This document shows, in pieces, positions 1-9,555 of a DNA stretch of 64,000 bases (position 1 is the stretch's first letter; every line of letters begins with the position of its first letter). This DNA comes from Trichobilharzia szidati. Taxonomy: Eukaryota > Platyhelminthes > Trematoda > Strigeidida > Schistosomatidae. The notes under the pieces are model-generated. The model made no database searches. It had not been told where the DNA came from and was given only the letters and a program-made list of their open reading frames with translations. The stretch spans positions 139,658,920-139,722,919 of the forward strand of contig OX235279.1 of the NCBI GenBank assembly GCA_944472155.2. The letters run 5' to 3'. The translations under genes were made by a program, and so were the position numbers.

Positions 1-948
1 TGAGGAGGAGGAGGATTGTGGTTGACCGGATGTCTGAGACGAGCCGGGTGACTGGAGGGATGAGGAGGAGGAGGATTGTGGTTGACCGGATGTCTGAGAC
101 GAGCTCGGTGACTGGAACGAGGAGGACGAGGAGGATTGTGGTTGACCGGATGTCTGAGGTGAGCTGGGTGACTGGAATGAGGAGGAGGAGGAGGATTGTG
201 GTTGACCAGATGTTTGAGATGAGCTCGGTGACTGGAACGAGGAGGACGAGGAGGATTGTGGTTGACCGGATGTCTGAGGTGAGCTGGGTGACTGGAATGA
301 GGAGGAGGAGGAGGATTGTGGTTGACCGGATGTCTGAGACGAGCCGGGTGACTGGAAGGATGAGGAGGAGGAGGATTGTGGTTGACCGGATGTCTGAGAC
401 GAGCTGGGTGACTGGAATGAGGAGGACGAGGAGGATTGTGGTTGACCGGATGTTTGAGACGAGCTCGGTGACTGGAACGAGGAGGACGAGGAGGATTGTG
501 GTTGACCGGATGTCTGAGGCGAGCTGGGTGACTGGAATGAGGAGGAGGAGGATTGTGGTTGACCGGATGTCTGAGATGAGCTGGGTGACTGGAATGAGGA
601 GGAGGAGGATTGTGGTTGACCGGATGTCTGAGACGAGCTGGGTGACTGGAATGAGGAGGACGAGGAGGATTGTGGTTGACCGCATGTCTGAGATGAGCTG
701 GGTGACTGGAATGAGGAGGAGGAGGATTGTGGTTGACCGGATGTTTGAGAGGAGCTCGGTGACTGGAACGAGGAGGACGAGGAGGCTTGTGGTTGACCAG
801 ATGTCTGAGACGAGCTGGGTGACTGGAATGAGGAGGAGGAGGAGGATTGTGGTTGACCGGATGTTTGAGACGAGCTGGGTGACTGGAAGGATGAGGAGGA
901 GGAGGATTGTGGTTGACCGGATGTTTGAGACGAGCTGGGTGACTGGGG
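1..948. repeat. Coding minisatellite, sixteen units of 57 or 60 bp
   Basis: The anchor GTGGTTGACC recurs at about 18, 78, 138, 198, 258, 318, 378, 438, 498, 555, 612, 672, 729, 789, 849 and 909. Units are 60 bp, or 57 bp where one GGA triplet is lost. Every length change is a multiple of three, so the minus-strand frame of the secreted protein is kept. On that strand a unit reads roughly SFQSPSSSQTSGQPQ followed by a variable run of Ser. Length variation is confined to the Ser run (AGG/TCC triplets). Confidence 0.95.
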
Positions 949-1479
949 AGAGGATGGGAATTCTTGACTAAACGGCATTTGTGAGCTACCAGCTGGTGCG
1001 GACATGTCACCGAATCGAGCACTATCAGCTAAATTTGATTGGTCGTCACTTTGCGAGGGGATCTGAAACTGCGGACTGTTGGGTGATCGTGACTTATTAT
1101 CACTTGTTGGTGAGTTTGGAAACTGTGAGTTACTTGACTGTTGCTGACTCTGTTGTCCACTCATTTGTGACTGACTGTAACTCCCTGACCCCTGAGTCTG
1201 TGATTGTTGAGTTTGTTGACCATTATTATTTGAACCAGTTTGTGACGGAAACTGAGCTGAATACTGTCTGTTACCCGATGTCTTTCCTCCTCTTTGAATC
1301 TGATACTGAAATAAGAAACCAGATGACTGGCTAAGCCGTTTCAAAATTTCTTCAATTTTATTGAGGAGTTCTTGAATATCACTTGTTTGTGATACTGTCA
1401 TGCTTTGTTGTGGCATGGCAATGCATTGAAGGCATAACAATGAAGAAAAAACAATTGAGAATTTTCTCATAACCAACAT
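1..1479 (-). CDS. Secreted Ser/Gln-rich repeat protein, C-terminus beyond window edge
   Basis: An uninterrupted minus-strand frame of 493 codons runs from an ATG at 1479 to the left edge with no stop in the window, so the protein is partial. The start is the first ATG after an in-frame stop; a second ATG lies three codons later. The N-terminus (MLVMRKFSIVFSSLLCLQC, then IAMP) is a typical signal peptide, with cleavage likely after CIA. An amphipathic helix-like segment follows (DIQELLNKIEEILKRL), then a Gln/Ser/Asn-rich spacer of about 120 residues, then sixteen Ser/Gln/Pro repeats of 19-20 residues. The mature part has no cysteine. A TATA box lies 88 bp upstream. No intron is evident. The family is not recognised; a secreted structural, adhesive or mucin-like role is only a guess. 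The plus-strand ORF over the same repeats is a shadow: repeat units are multiples of three and contain no stop on either strand. Confidence 0.78.
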   Translation of the reverse strand, partial: MLVMRKFSIVFSSLLCLQCIAMPQQSMTVSQTSDIQELLNKIEEILKRLSQSSGFLFQYQIQRGGKTSGNRQYSAQFPSQTGSNNNGQQTQQSQTQGSGSYSQSQMSGQQSQQQSSNSQFPNSPTSDNKSRSPNSPQFQIPSQSDDQSNLADSARFGDMSAPAGSSQMPFSQEFPSSPQSPSSSQTSGQPQSSSSSSFQSPSSSQTSGQPQSSSSSSFQSPSSSQTSGQPQASSSSSFQSPSSSQTSGQPQSSSSSFQSPSSSQTCGQPQSSSSSSFQSPSSSQTSGQPQSSSSSFQSPSSSQTSGQPQSSSSSFQSPSSPQTSGQPQSSSSSSFQSPSSSQTSGQPQSSSSSSFQSPSSSQTSGQPQSSSSSSFQSPGSSQTSGQPQSSSSSSFQSPSSPQTSGQPQSSSSSSFQSPSSSQTSGQPQSSSSSSFQSPSSPQTSGQPQSSSSSSFQSPSSSQTSGQPQSSSSSSLQSPGSSQTSGQPQSSSSS

Positions 1480-1566
1480 GCTCCTGTCTCAATTAATCGG
1501 CCAGATTTCATCCACTAAATCACATGTATTTCAGTGCTAAATTAATTACACAGTGTCACTTCTCAA

Positions 1567-1575
1567 CTATTTATA
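1567..1575 (-). promoter_or_regulatory. TATA box of the Ser/Gln-rich repeat gene
   Basis: The minus strand reads TATAAATAG, a near-consensus TATA element ending 88 bp upstream of the ATG at 1479. Initiation about 30 bp downstream would give a 5' leader of about 55-60 nt. The distance closely resembles that of the TATA-like stretch of the gene starting at 9102. Confidence 0.6.
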
Positions 1576-2221
1576 CTCGTCATGAAAATTAGATTGATCT
1601 GAATTAGGCCTTTGCAATCATTTCAACTGTATTCAAAATTCTCATGATTTTGTCAGTCTCATCTCTCTTAATCAAATCACGTTCAGACTTCAATGAATGT
1701 AGATCACTCAAGTCAATGATAATTTTCGACACGTTTTATTCTATCTAATAATTGAAAACGAAATAAACTTTGATTAAGATTTATTTTTGTTTCATTTGTT
1801 CAAATCCACCAATGAATACTGACCGTCAATTCGAGTTCATCTGAAGATTATTTATATTTAACAAAACTCTCCATAAAAAATAGAGTTGTTTAGTATGTCC
1901 AGTATACAACTACGTGAGATTACATGAAATCACCATGTTTCATAGTGATGCTTATCCAGTACAACTAAACCTGGTCCCGTGTCAGGTTTCGAGGTAATCA
2001 CTTCAGACCTCCTATTTAGTTCCTTCAAAGCTCCGAAATGCCGAGAATCAAAATGTTTGTCGTTTTCGCTTTCAACCTGGATTACGGAGTGGATGGGCCA
2101 TATTGAGTAATTAAGCCTCCAGTCGACTTCATTTTTCTGTCGAGAAAGACACCAGAGAAATCAAGTGGTCATAGATATTTCCAAACTGGGAATCAGTGTT
2201 TGAATCAGGAAAACTGACTGT
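1576..2221. other. AT-rich intergenic stretch, nothing recognised
   Basis: No convincing ORF, tRNA-like head or element end was seen. It presumably holds upstream regulatory DNA of the gene starting at 1479. Confidence 0.5.
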
Positions 2222-3300
2222 TATTTTATTATCATTATTATTAACTTGGAATTCGAGCGAGACACAGGCCTGCAAACACACTTCTGCACTTCATCTTCTC
2301 CCTGGTAGTCCTCGTCAGGTGACTCCTCGATTGCCCATAAACTAACATCTCCTCCTCACACGATTGCCTTCATGTCATCGTCAGACGGTGAACTCGCCGA
2401 TTCCCATTTGAGATTCACTCGAACGATGACCTGCATTCCACGCGTTGTGACTCAACTGTCTACTCAGTGTGTGTCCAATCCACCTTCGTTTTCCCAAGCA
2501 TTCGTTTGGTCAATAGTTTGTCGATTGTCTCTTTGTCATCAGAGTTCCTCGTTGCCAGTCCTCCCTCGACCGCCATCTGATCCTCAGTATGGAGGTATTG
2601 AAGGCAGCTGTTGATGAAAGTCTAGAGCCTGTGTGAAGTGCTTTACGTGACTCGAACTCCATGTCTCTGATCCACATAGAAGAACTGACTGACCTAACAC
2701 TCATGTTGAAAAGTTGAGTCTTGTTGAATGCAGCAGATCTCCAGACTGGTTTCAGATTAGTGAATGTCTGTCTTGCTTCTCCAGTCCCGGTTGGCTTTGA
2801 CTTCCTCATCTGTATCGCCTGCAGTTGAGACGATGTCGCCTATGTAAGTGGAAGAAGTGACTTCCTGTAGATCTGTCGCGTTGACAGTGATTGGTGCTTG
2901 TTGTTGTTGTTGCTGTTGGTCGGTGGATGTCTTCATCACCACCGTTTTCTCTACGTCCATTTGAAGTCCTGTCTTTTCTCGCGGCCGATTCTAACAACAT
3001 ATTGGTTTTCGTCTGTTTGTGTGACACTAGACAAAAGTCACTCACGATGTCCATATCTTCTAGAGTTTTCTTACCAGTTCAAGCTTTTCCCGTGTTCCTG
3101 CTCGTCCGTCCCGCCACCGACTCCCTCATGATCCAGTCCACCTTGATGAAGAATATCGTCGGTGATAATAGGAGGCCTTGTTCTACTACTACTGTCTTTA
3201 CTTCGGAGGTTTCATTGTGTTTTCTGTTATGGATTACTTGATATGTGTCATCATCCTATACGCAGTTGTTGAATGAATTTCGTCAATGTTTGTGTCACTC
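2222..3300 (-). mobile_element. RTE-clade (SR2-like) LINE, 5'-truncated and decayed
   Basis: The minus strand holds the last third of an RTE reverse transcriptase. Reading from about 3290 leftwards it contains a stretch like IHLIQQLYDD and VIHN, then ESVAGRTSRN and LEDMDIVSDFCLVSHK. Next comes the C-terminal part with TFTNLKPVW and SSSMWIRD, matching the better copy at 20585-22165. Frame is lost several times. The minus-strand 3' end is an AATAATAATGATAAT-type tail at about 2222-2246, as in the other RTE copies here. It is truncated inside the RT domain and non-functional. Confidence 0.75.
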
Positions 3301-3930
3301 AGCAGTGTTGATGTACCTTAACCGTTTCTTAGTACATTGAAAATAATTAGTGCTTTTGGTAAATTGTAAGATAGAATTCATTAGAAGATTAATATTTTCA
3401 CAATGAATGGTGACTGTCACATGCATTGTAAATTTTTTTGTCATTTTTATATTACATTGTTATCTAACTATAACTTCTGTCGTCTTCAATGTATTCGCAT
3501 ATATGCTGTCCTCAGTTAACTAATCAAATAGGAGAAGAATCTTTGCTAATAATTAAGTATTGCACATTCCGGCTACACTAGTGTCTTTTAAATATGAAAT
3601 CATTAGGTTACTTATGATCAGCCGCTAGGTGAAACGGGAATTTTAAAGACTGCTAATACAATAAAGAAGTACGATAGATAAAATATTCGGATATCTATAG
3701 TGTTGCAGGTGATTTTATGTCCCATGTCTCTACCATAAAGATAAACACAGCCTGGAAATAATAATGAAGAAGAATAGTTAGGCGACTAGAGTAGATGTAC
3801 TATCGTGTTATCTTCTACAAAGGACTGGTCACTTAATTTTACCACGTGCTAGAGTAAAATGGAAAATTTCTACAAAGAGCACTTAAAAATTATAGTTCAG
3901 TTCTTTAATAAAGAAACTATCTTCTCAATA
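3301..3930. other. AT-rich spacer, nothing recognised
   Basis: No supported gene or repeat was identified here. Confidence 0.45.
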
Positions 3931-4110
3931 CATATTCTTCCGTGTGTATCTACCAGCTTAGCCGCTTTTGTAGAAAGAGGTAAACAGGCCAGAGTTAGAT
4001 AGTGCTTTGCGCACGGATACGACAGCATATTCCAGCACGATTTTATGAGGGGCGAAGGGAGTTCTGATTTCCTCCATTCAGCTGATGCTGACGCTTAGTT
4101 TTGTACTGTC
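3931..4110 (+). mobile_element. Penelope-like element scrap, GIY-YIG region
   Basis: A plus-strand reading gives IYQLS, CFCRKR and then QHIPARFYEG. This parallels the GIY-YIG region of the longer PLE copy near 24370-24480 (IYQLDCSCGASYIG, then HHRISKHHPA) and the fragment at 11140-11180 that shares the GATACGA..CATATTCCAGCA wording. It is a short decayed remnant without an open frame. Confidence 0.45.
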
Positions 4111-4499
4111 TACTGAGTCCACTCACATCTACCGCGTTTTCCACGCTACCAAACTGTTATAATGGGGAGACTTGGGCTGTTCATGAATTGAAGCAAACCC
4201 TTTGTGTATAATAAAAGCATGTTCCATTTCGCTTTTTATTGTAGTCGCGGAAAAGGAAAAAAAGAGGAGAAAAACTAAAGCAATTTCATTATTTTCCCAC
4301 CCTGTTAACTGAATCTGTACACTCTGCCTTTTTCATTACTATTGTTGTCTTCATTCTGAAGAACTCCCGCTGTTATTTCAGTAATTTAAAACCTTTGTCT
4401 GCAATAAAAAGCACTGTCGTAACGTTTTGTTTTTCCAGTTATCTTATTTACTTTCTACTCCTTTGTAGATTTTACAAATGATTTTGTGTATTTTCAAGT

Positions 4500-4626
4500 A
4501 TTGGTTTTGTAGGGATTTTGTTTGATTGCATGGAGGATTTCATGATGAGCTGACATCAACTAGAAGACCACTGGAAAACCTGGAAGTACTGGACAGCTGT
4601 TTCGTCCTAGTTTGGGAATTCCGGTG
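4500..4626 (-). mobile_element. Family A hammerhead SINE, minus arm of an inverted pair
   Basis: Read on the minus strand this is the 3' half of a family A element. It has CCCAAACTAGGACGAAACAG, then CTGTCCAGTAC, the conserved CAGGTTTTCCA stretch and the tail with CATCATGAAATCC. It lacks the tRNA-like head and the CTGANGA part of the ribozyme. It abuts the plus-oriented copy at 4627-4737, giving a near-perfect foldback of roughly 95-bp arms. Confidence 0.75.
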
Positions 4627-4737
4627 GGTACGTGCTGCTGAAAAGTCCCAAACTGGGACGAAACAGCTGTCCAGTACTCCCAGGTTTTCCACTGGTTCTC
4701 TAACTGATGTCAGCTCATGATTTTGTGTATTATGCAA
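4627..4737 (+). mobile_element. Family A hammerhead SINE, plus arm of an inverted pair
   Basis: This is the plus-oriented partner of the copy at 4500-4626. It begins just upstream of the ribozyme, so the tRNA-like head is missing, and runs through CAGGTTTTCCACTGGTTCTC to the tail TCAGCTCATGAT. The two arms would form a long hairpin if transcribed. Confidence 0.75.
4628..4677 (+). ncRNA. Hammerhead ribozyme relic (family A)
   Basis: All hammerhead parts are present in order. Stem I 5' strand is GTACGTGCTG, the core is CTGAAAA (CTGANGA expected, so G8 is changed to A), and stem II is GTCCC/GGGAC with loop AAACT. GAAA follows, then a minimal palindromic stem III in ACAGCTGT, cleavage triplet GTC, and stem I 3' strand CAGTAC. 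Loss of G8 should abolish catalysis. The zero-loop stem III would favour a dimeric form, as known for minimal type I hammerheads. Confidence 0.65.
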
Positions 4738-4740
4738 CCT

Positions 4741-5345
4741 GCTTCGTTATCATTTGTTGTTTAACTATGACTATAATGACAAATATTCTTATCGGGATCA
4801 ATACTACTCATAAGTAGAAGCACAGTTTTTTTCGAATCGCTCCAAAAGTGTACGTTTTCTTCACTCATGCATAGCTGAAGCTTTAGCTATACATGTACAG
4901 AAACCTAAATTATGTGTTCAAAAACGTTTTGTCAAACCCCTTTCTTTACCTTGGTCGTAGTTAATGTTCTTTCTAGTTTTTATTTTATTTTACCACTTGA
5001 ATTCATTCCACTTCACTTCATCATTTTTATTCTTATCGTAATCGTACTCCTAATTTTTAAAATTTTTAGACAACGCTTGACATTAAAAAAAGATATATTT
5101 TTGATATCAATTCACTCATAAAACAATCTTTAATAATTTTGTAATTCATCCACTTCAACTCTACCCCTTATAACATTTTAATTATCGTTATTCTCATCAT
5201 ATATATATATATATATATATATTAACTGAGCAGTTATTTAGTGCCACTTAATAACTTTTTCTGTTATATAAATACGACTGTACAGCTTGAAAATGGAGTC
5301 CTTGAAAAGAAATTTCTTCGCTGAACAAAGAGAAAACTGTATTTT
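4741..5345 (+). mobile_element. Penelope-like element 3' end
   Basis: At 4874-4960 the plus strand encodes AEALAIHVQKPKLCVQK followed by RFVKPLSLPWS and a stop. This is the same C-terminal signature as PLE copies near 11400, 24700, 26500, 56600 and 61150. An AT-rich 3' flank follows. It ends at 5279-5345 with the recurrent PLE terminal motif (GTACAGCTTGAAAATGGAGT, then TTCTTCGCTGAAC). It is truncated upstream, so only the last 28 codons are clear. Confidence 0.65.
5198..5223. repeat. (TA)n microsatellite
   Basis: An uninterrupted run of TA dinucleotides, inside the AT-rich PLE 3' flank. Confidence 0.9.
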
Positions 5346-5395
5346 TACTTATGAACAAATGGGTATTTTTCGTGATCAATACTATTATTATTATT

Positions 5396-5520
5396 ATTAC
5401 GAGCTGACCTCATTTGGAGAGGCACTGAAAAACCGGATAGTACTGGGCGTTGTTTCACTCTAGTTTGGGACTCGTCATCACTACGCGCCCGTTGGGGTTC
5501 GAACCCTGCGAATCAACACT
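5396..5520 (-). mobile_element. Family A hammerhead SINE, decayed partial copy
   Basis: On the minus strand it reads a B-box-like GGTTCGAACCCC, then TGATGACGAGTCCCAAACTA, GTGAAACAACG and CCAGTACTA, then CGGTTTTTCAGTGCC. The order B box, hammerhead core, stem I 3' strand, tail is that of family A. The ribozyme is mutated at several core positions. Confidence 0.65.
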
Positions 5521-6258
5521 TGATATTATGTTTTATTTTAGTTTGTATTCCTGTAAAAGATATTGTATTAAACAAATCATGTGTGGAAGCTGATAGTCTT
5601 TGAGCAAACTGTATGCTTCCTACTTTGTCTTAAAATTATGTTCACTGATCATACCTATGATTATGCTGTTTTACAACTAAGTAACATTATACAAGTAGTC
5701 TACAGCTTTTCATATTCTACTGAAGTGAATGAAATAAGCCTATTCCATTAAACTTGCGGTATAAATGTTTAATTTACTATATTTACTGTTAAGCGTTCTC
5801 CGAAGGTTTACAAAATGACTTAACCCTATGACAGGAAATAAGTTTTCTCATCTGCTAATCACTCAAATATATCTTTGAAATAACTTAATAACAGTGAATT
5901 GTCTACAAGTACTTGTATATGGAAGCATGAGAAATATTTTAAAATAAGTTTACCGGCAAGTCTCATACTAATTAAAGAGCTAACCAACCAGTAATGATAA
6001 TTATTTTTCACTTAAATGCCTGGAAGTGCTTATTCTTTTCGCCTAACATCAACTGATATGTTGTTGTTTTTCCAAAACACGACTGTATCAGAAGAATGGT
6101 GTTTTCTTTTCAAAACCAGATTCATTTAAAAATATTTAACAGTCTTTCTTCAATGTTCAACATCTGAAGATAAACGAAAATTGAATGACAAATAAATTAA
6201 CCGACAAAAGATTTATCAACCATGTCAATTAAATTAAGATTAATATGTCTTTCGGTAA
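5521..6258. other. Spacer downstream of the 41-residue-repeat gene
   Basis: AT-rich with no supported gene. It should contain the 3' UTR of the minus-strand gene ending at 6259. I found no canonical AATAAA on the minus strand close to the stop; the nearest candidate is the GATAAA variant near 6210. Confidence 0.4.
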
Positions 6259-9102
6259 TCAAAATGAAAAGTAGTTGTCACAGAAACTTCTGAACAAGTT
6301 GATAAAATGAGAATTTCTTTCTGTTAGTAAGCTAGAATTCTTACATGATTTATGAAGATCCACTATAATTGCTTTATTCCATTGAAATGAAGAAATCAAA
6401 TGATCTCGCAACTGATGACATTCTTCAGTAGAACATTTATCGTCTCTCATACCACTGAAGGAATTAATTAAACCATCATTAATTTTATTATCGGAGAAAA
6501 AGTATACAAAGATTGCGAAAATATCTGAAATAGCATCAAAAAGATTCGTAACATGGCTGATAGAACTATTCGAAGAGGTATCAGAGGAGGACTGCGTACC
6601 AGAAAAATTGTGATCATTACGAATTCGACTAAATACAACTACGTAAGTGTCATAATTCGAAAGATTTGAGATGTTTTTTACGACAGACACAACAGAAAAT
6701 GTCTTATTCAGAAAAGAATTTTGCAGAGAATTATCAGAAGAAGGTGCTGGTAGTTGTGAGTTGTGGGATGGAGTTTGGTCGACTGACGATGCGTTCATCT
6801 GGTCAGGAGATGGATTGATGACGCCTGCATCAGGACCGACAACTGGAATGGCGGGAAGTGGTGATGGTGGTGGTGGTTGTGAGTTGTGAGATGGTGGTTG
6901 TTCGACTGACGATGTGTTCATCTGGTCAGGAGATGGATTGATTCCGCCTGCATCAGGACCGACAACTGGAATGGCGGGAAGTGGTGATGGTGGTGGTGGT
7001 TGTGAGTTGTGAGATGGAGTTTGGTTGACTGACGATGCGTTCATCTGGTCAGGAGATGGATTGATTCCGCCTGCATCAGGACCGACAACTGGAATGGCGG
7101 GAAGTGGTGATGGTGGTGGTGGTTGTGAGTTGTGAGATGGAGTTTGGTTGACTGACGATGCGTTCATCTGGTCAGGAGATGGATTGATTCCGCCTGCATC
7201 AGGACCGACAACTGGAATGGCGGGAAGTGGTGATGGTGGTGGTGGTTGTGAGTTGTGGGATGGAGTTTGGTCGACTGACGATGCATTCATCTGGTCAGGA
7301 GATGGATTGATTCCGCCTGCATCAGGACCGACAACTGGAATGGCGGGAAGTGGTGATGGTGGTGGTGGTTGTGAGTTGTGAGATGGTGGTTGTTCGACTG
7401 ACGATGTGTTCATCTGGTCAGGAGATGGATTGATGACGCCTGCATCAGGACCGACAACTGGAATGGCGGGAAGTGGTGATGGTGGTGGTGGTTGTGAGTT
7501 GTGGGATGGAGTTTGGTCGACTGACGATGCATTCATCTGGTCAGGAGATGGATTGATTCCGCCTGCATCAGGACCGACAACTGGAATGGCGGGAAGTGGT
7601 GATGGTGGTGGTGGTTGTGAGTTGTGGGATGGAGTTTGGTCGACTGACGATGCATTCATCTGGTCAGGAGATGGATTGATTCCGCCTGCATCAGGACCGA
7701 CAACTGGAATGGCGGGAAGTGGTGATGGTGGTGGTGGTTGTGAGTTGTGAGATGGTGGTTGTTCGACTGACGATGTGTTCATCTGGTCAGGAGATGGATT
7801 GATGACGCCTGCATCAGGACCGACAACTGGAATGGCGGGAAGTGGTGATGGTGGTGGTGGTTGTGAGTTGTGAGATGGAGTTTGGTTGACTGACGATGCG
7901 TTCATCTGGTCAGGAGATGGATTGATTCCGCCTGCATCAGGACCGACAACTGGAATGGCGGGAAGTGGTGATGGTGGTGGTGGTTGTGAGTTGTGAGATG
8001 GAGTTTGGTTGACTGACGATGCGTTCATCTGGTCAGGAGATGGATTGATTCCGCCTGCATCAGGACCGACAACTGGAATGGCGGGAAGTGGTGATGGTGG
8101 TGGTGGTTGTGAGTTGTGGGATGGAGTTTGGTCGACTGACGATGCATTCATCTGGTCAGGAGATGGATTGATGACGCCTGCATCAGGACCGACAACTGGA
8201 ATGGCGGGAAGTGGTGATGGTGGTGGTGGTTGTGAGTTGTGAGAAGGTGGTTGTTCGACTGACGATGCGTTCATCTGGTCAGGAGATGGATTGATCCCGT
8301 CTACAACGGGACCGATGACTGGAATGAGGGGAAATGGTGCTGGCGGTGGTGGTGGTGGTGGTGTTTGTGAGTTGTGAGATGGTGGTTGTCCGACCGTCGT
8401 CATCGTCTTGTGTTCATTTTCTGTTTTCGTCTCTCCGTTTTTGTTGCTTTGGTTGTTTTCTTTTTCGGTTTTTTTGTTTGTTTCTAATGTGTTGATTGGT
8501 TGTTGAAATTGCTCTTGATATATATTTGATGACTGTTTACTTTCATTTGTTCCACTCATAGGTTGAATTATCTGCTCAGAATATTGTATTTGTGTTTGTA
8601 CGCGCATCGGTGTTTTATTTTGATCACTTACATGTTGTGTTTGAACTGCAAGTTGTTTTTGGTTTGGTCCTTGTATTTGTAATATAAATTGCTGTTGTGT
8701 TGGATTGTTATGTTTATCTGAATTCTTATTACTTTTACCTTCCATTTCTGAAGTTTCTGTTTTAGGTGGTTGGTTTTTGTGTAAAAGTCCTTGTTGTGCA
8801 GTATCCTTTAAATGTTCCAATGAATTGTTAAGTATCAAAGAAGACATTTGAAGTTGATTTACTACATCATCATCATCATCATCACTTCTTGACATTGATG
8901 CTGCACTGTCCATGTCTTTTTGATTCGGTATGTTATTCATGTTATTTTGACTTGAGTTATTTTCCATAGATAAATGTAATGGAAGACTGACTGAATTATT
9001 ATATGTGTGCATTCCAACATTAACCGATTGTCCATCAATGGATGTTGCCAGTATAATGCTAAGAAATATGTGAATTTTCAACAGGATAGATGTTATTTTC
9101 AT
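6259..9102 (-). CDS. Secreted Pro/Ser repeat glycoprotein, 41-residue repeats
   Basis: A 947-residue single-exon frame. I place the start at the ATG at 9102 rather than the upstream in-frame ATG at 9225. Only the downstream choice opens with a signal peptide (MKITSILLKIHIFLSIILAT, then SIDGQ), and a TATA-like stretch lies between the two ATGs. Layout: signal peptide; a Gln/Asn-rich region of about 230 residues; a degenerate repeat with a longer proline run; twelve 41-residue units of the form QTPSHNSQPPPPSPLPAIP then VVGPDAGGINPSPDQM then NASSV; one truncated unit; and a C-terminal domain of about 170 residues. Each unit keeps an NAS or NTS N-glycosylation sequon. The mature protein's only four cysteines lie in the last 75 residues (DDKCSTEEC, HKSCKN, FRSFCDN), which could give two disulfides. 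The family is unrecognised; a secreted mucin-like or gland product is plausible. Confidence 0.85.
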   Translation of the reverse strand: MKITSILLKIHIFLSIILATSIDGQSVNVGMHTYNNSVSLPLHLSMENNSSQNNMNNIPNQKDMDSAASMSRSDDDDDDVVNQLQMSSLILNNSLEHLKDTAQQGLLHKNQPPKTETSEMEGKSNKNSDKHNNPTQQQFILQIQGPNQKQLAVQTQHVSDQNKTPMRVQTQIQYSEQIIQPMSGTNESKQSSNIYQEQFQQPINTLETNKKTEKENNQSNKNGETKTENEHKTMTTVGQPPSHNSQTPPPPPPPAPFPLIPVIGPVVDGINPSPDQMNASSVEQPPSHNSQPPPPSPLPAIPVVGPDAGVINPSPDQMNASSVDQTPSHNSQPPPPSPLPAIPVVGPDAGGINPSPDQMNASSVNQTPSHNSQPPPPSPLPAIPVVGPDAGGINPSPDQMNASSVNQTPSHNSQPPPPSPLPAIPVVGPDAGVINPSPDQMNTSSVEQPPSHNSQPPPPSPLPAIPVVGPDAGGINPSPDQMNASSVDQTPSHNSQPPPPSPLPAIPVVGPDAGGINPSPDQMNASSVDQTPSHNSQPPPPSPLPAIPVVGPDAGVINPSPDQMNTSSVEQPPSHNSQPPPPSPLPAIPVVGPDAGGINPSPDQMNASSVDQTPSHNSQPPPPSPLPAIPVVGPDAGGINPSPDQMNASSVNQTPSHNSQPPPPSPLPAIPVVGPDAGGINPSPDQMNASSVNQTPSHNSQPPPPSPLPAIPVVGPDAGGINPSPDQMNTSSVEQPPSHNSQPPPPSPLPAIPVVGPDAGVINPSPDQMNASSVDQTPSHNSQLPAPSSDNSLQNSFLNKTFSVVSVVKNISNLSNYDTYVVVFSRIRNDHNFSGTQSSSDTSSNSSISHVTNLFDAISDIFAIFVYFFSDNKINDGLINSFSGMRDDKCSTEECHQLRDHLISSFQWNKAIIVDLHKSCKNSSLLTERNSHFINLFRSFCDNYFSF
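6745..8395. repeat. Coding 123-bp tandem repeat with higher-order pattern
   Basis: Twelve nearly identical 123-bp units (41 codons) plus a degenerate first unit and a truncated last one. In protein order the first residue of each unit runs E,D,N,N,E,D,D,E,D,N,N,E and then D for the truncated unit. This indicates duplicated blocks of three or four units, and so unequal exchange or replication slippage of blocks. Plus-strand ORFs inside are shadows of this repeat. Confidence 0.95.
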
Positions 9103-9194
9103 CTCTCTATGTATCTGTTGCTTTAAATGTCTTTTCAGATTGTTATGAAGCTGTTGTGCAGTTGAGATATTAACAGTGTGAAATGACACGGAGA

Positions 9195-9207
9195 ATATAT
9201 ATATATA
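9195..9207 (-). promoter_or_regulatory. TATA-like element of the 41-residue-repeat gene
   Basis: The minus strand reads CTATATATATATA about 93 bp upstream of the chosen ATG at 9102. Initiation roughly 30 bp downstream would exclude the ATG at 9225 and leave a leader of about 60 nt. This supports the internal start. Confidence 0.45.
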
Positions 9208-9555
9208 GTCCTTGTCTCTGATCATTCAGACTCTGTATGGTTTTCATGTTTAATTTCTTCATTGAATTAATTGTGTCATTTAAGGACAGTATTCATAATA
9301 TCTGAGTCCTGAATATAAGAAGGTGAATGACAACATAGTTATGCTGATTAAGTCATTTTGCTGACTTTTTGCATGCTGGCATTAATCTCTCTAGGGACCC
9401 ATTTACTTCATAGATTAAATGATTAAAGATTAATTTAGTGAACTTTCTGGACAGGTGTGGTGATAGTCACGTACGATTCGACAAATTTTGTCAACAGAAA
9501 AATATATAAAGTGGTAGTATCTATCATTCAGAACCAAGAAGTATAAGCCAGAGGA
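9208..9555. other. Upstream spacer, nothing recognised
   Basis: AT-rich DNA upstream of the gene starting at 9102. No ORF or element end is supported. Confidence 0.4.

Noticed and set aside
1..948. CRISPR-like array
   Set aside because: Units are contiguous coding minisatellite repeats without unique spacers, in a eukaryotic setting.
18..971. 317-codon plus-strand Arg-rich ORF
   Set aside because: It is the antisense of the minus-strand Ser/Gln repeat. It has no signal or domain, exists because the repeat unit is a stop-free multiple of three, and ends as soon as the repeat ends.
6671..8242. Several plus-strand ORFs rich in Gly/Asp
   Set aside because: Antisense shadows of the 41-residue repeats; each is broken by a stop recurring in some units.
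9103..9225. Upstream in-frame ATG at 9225 as the start of the 41-residue-repeat gene
   Set aside because: It would place 41 charged residues before the signal peptide and lies upstream of the TATA-like stretch.
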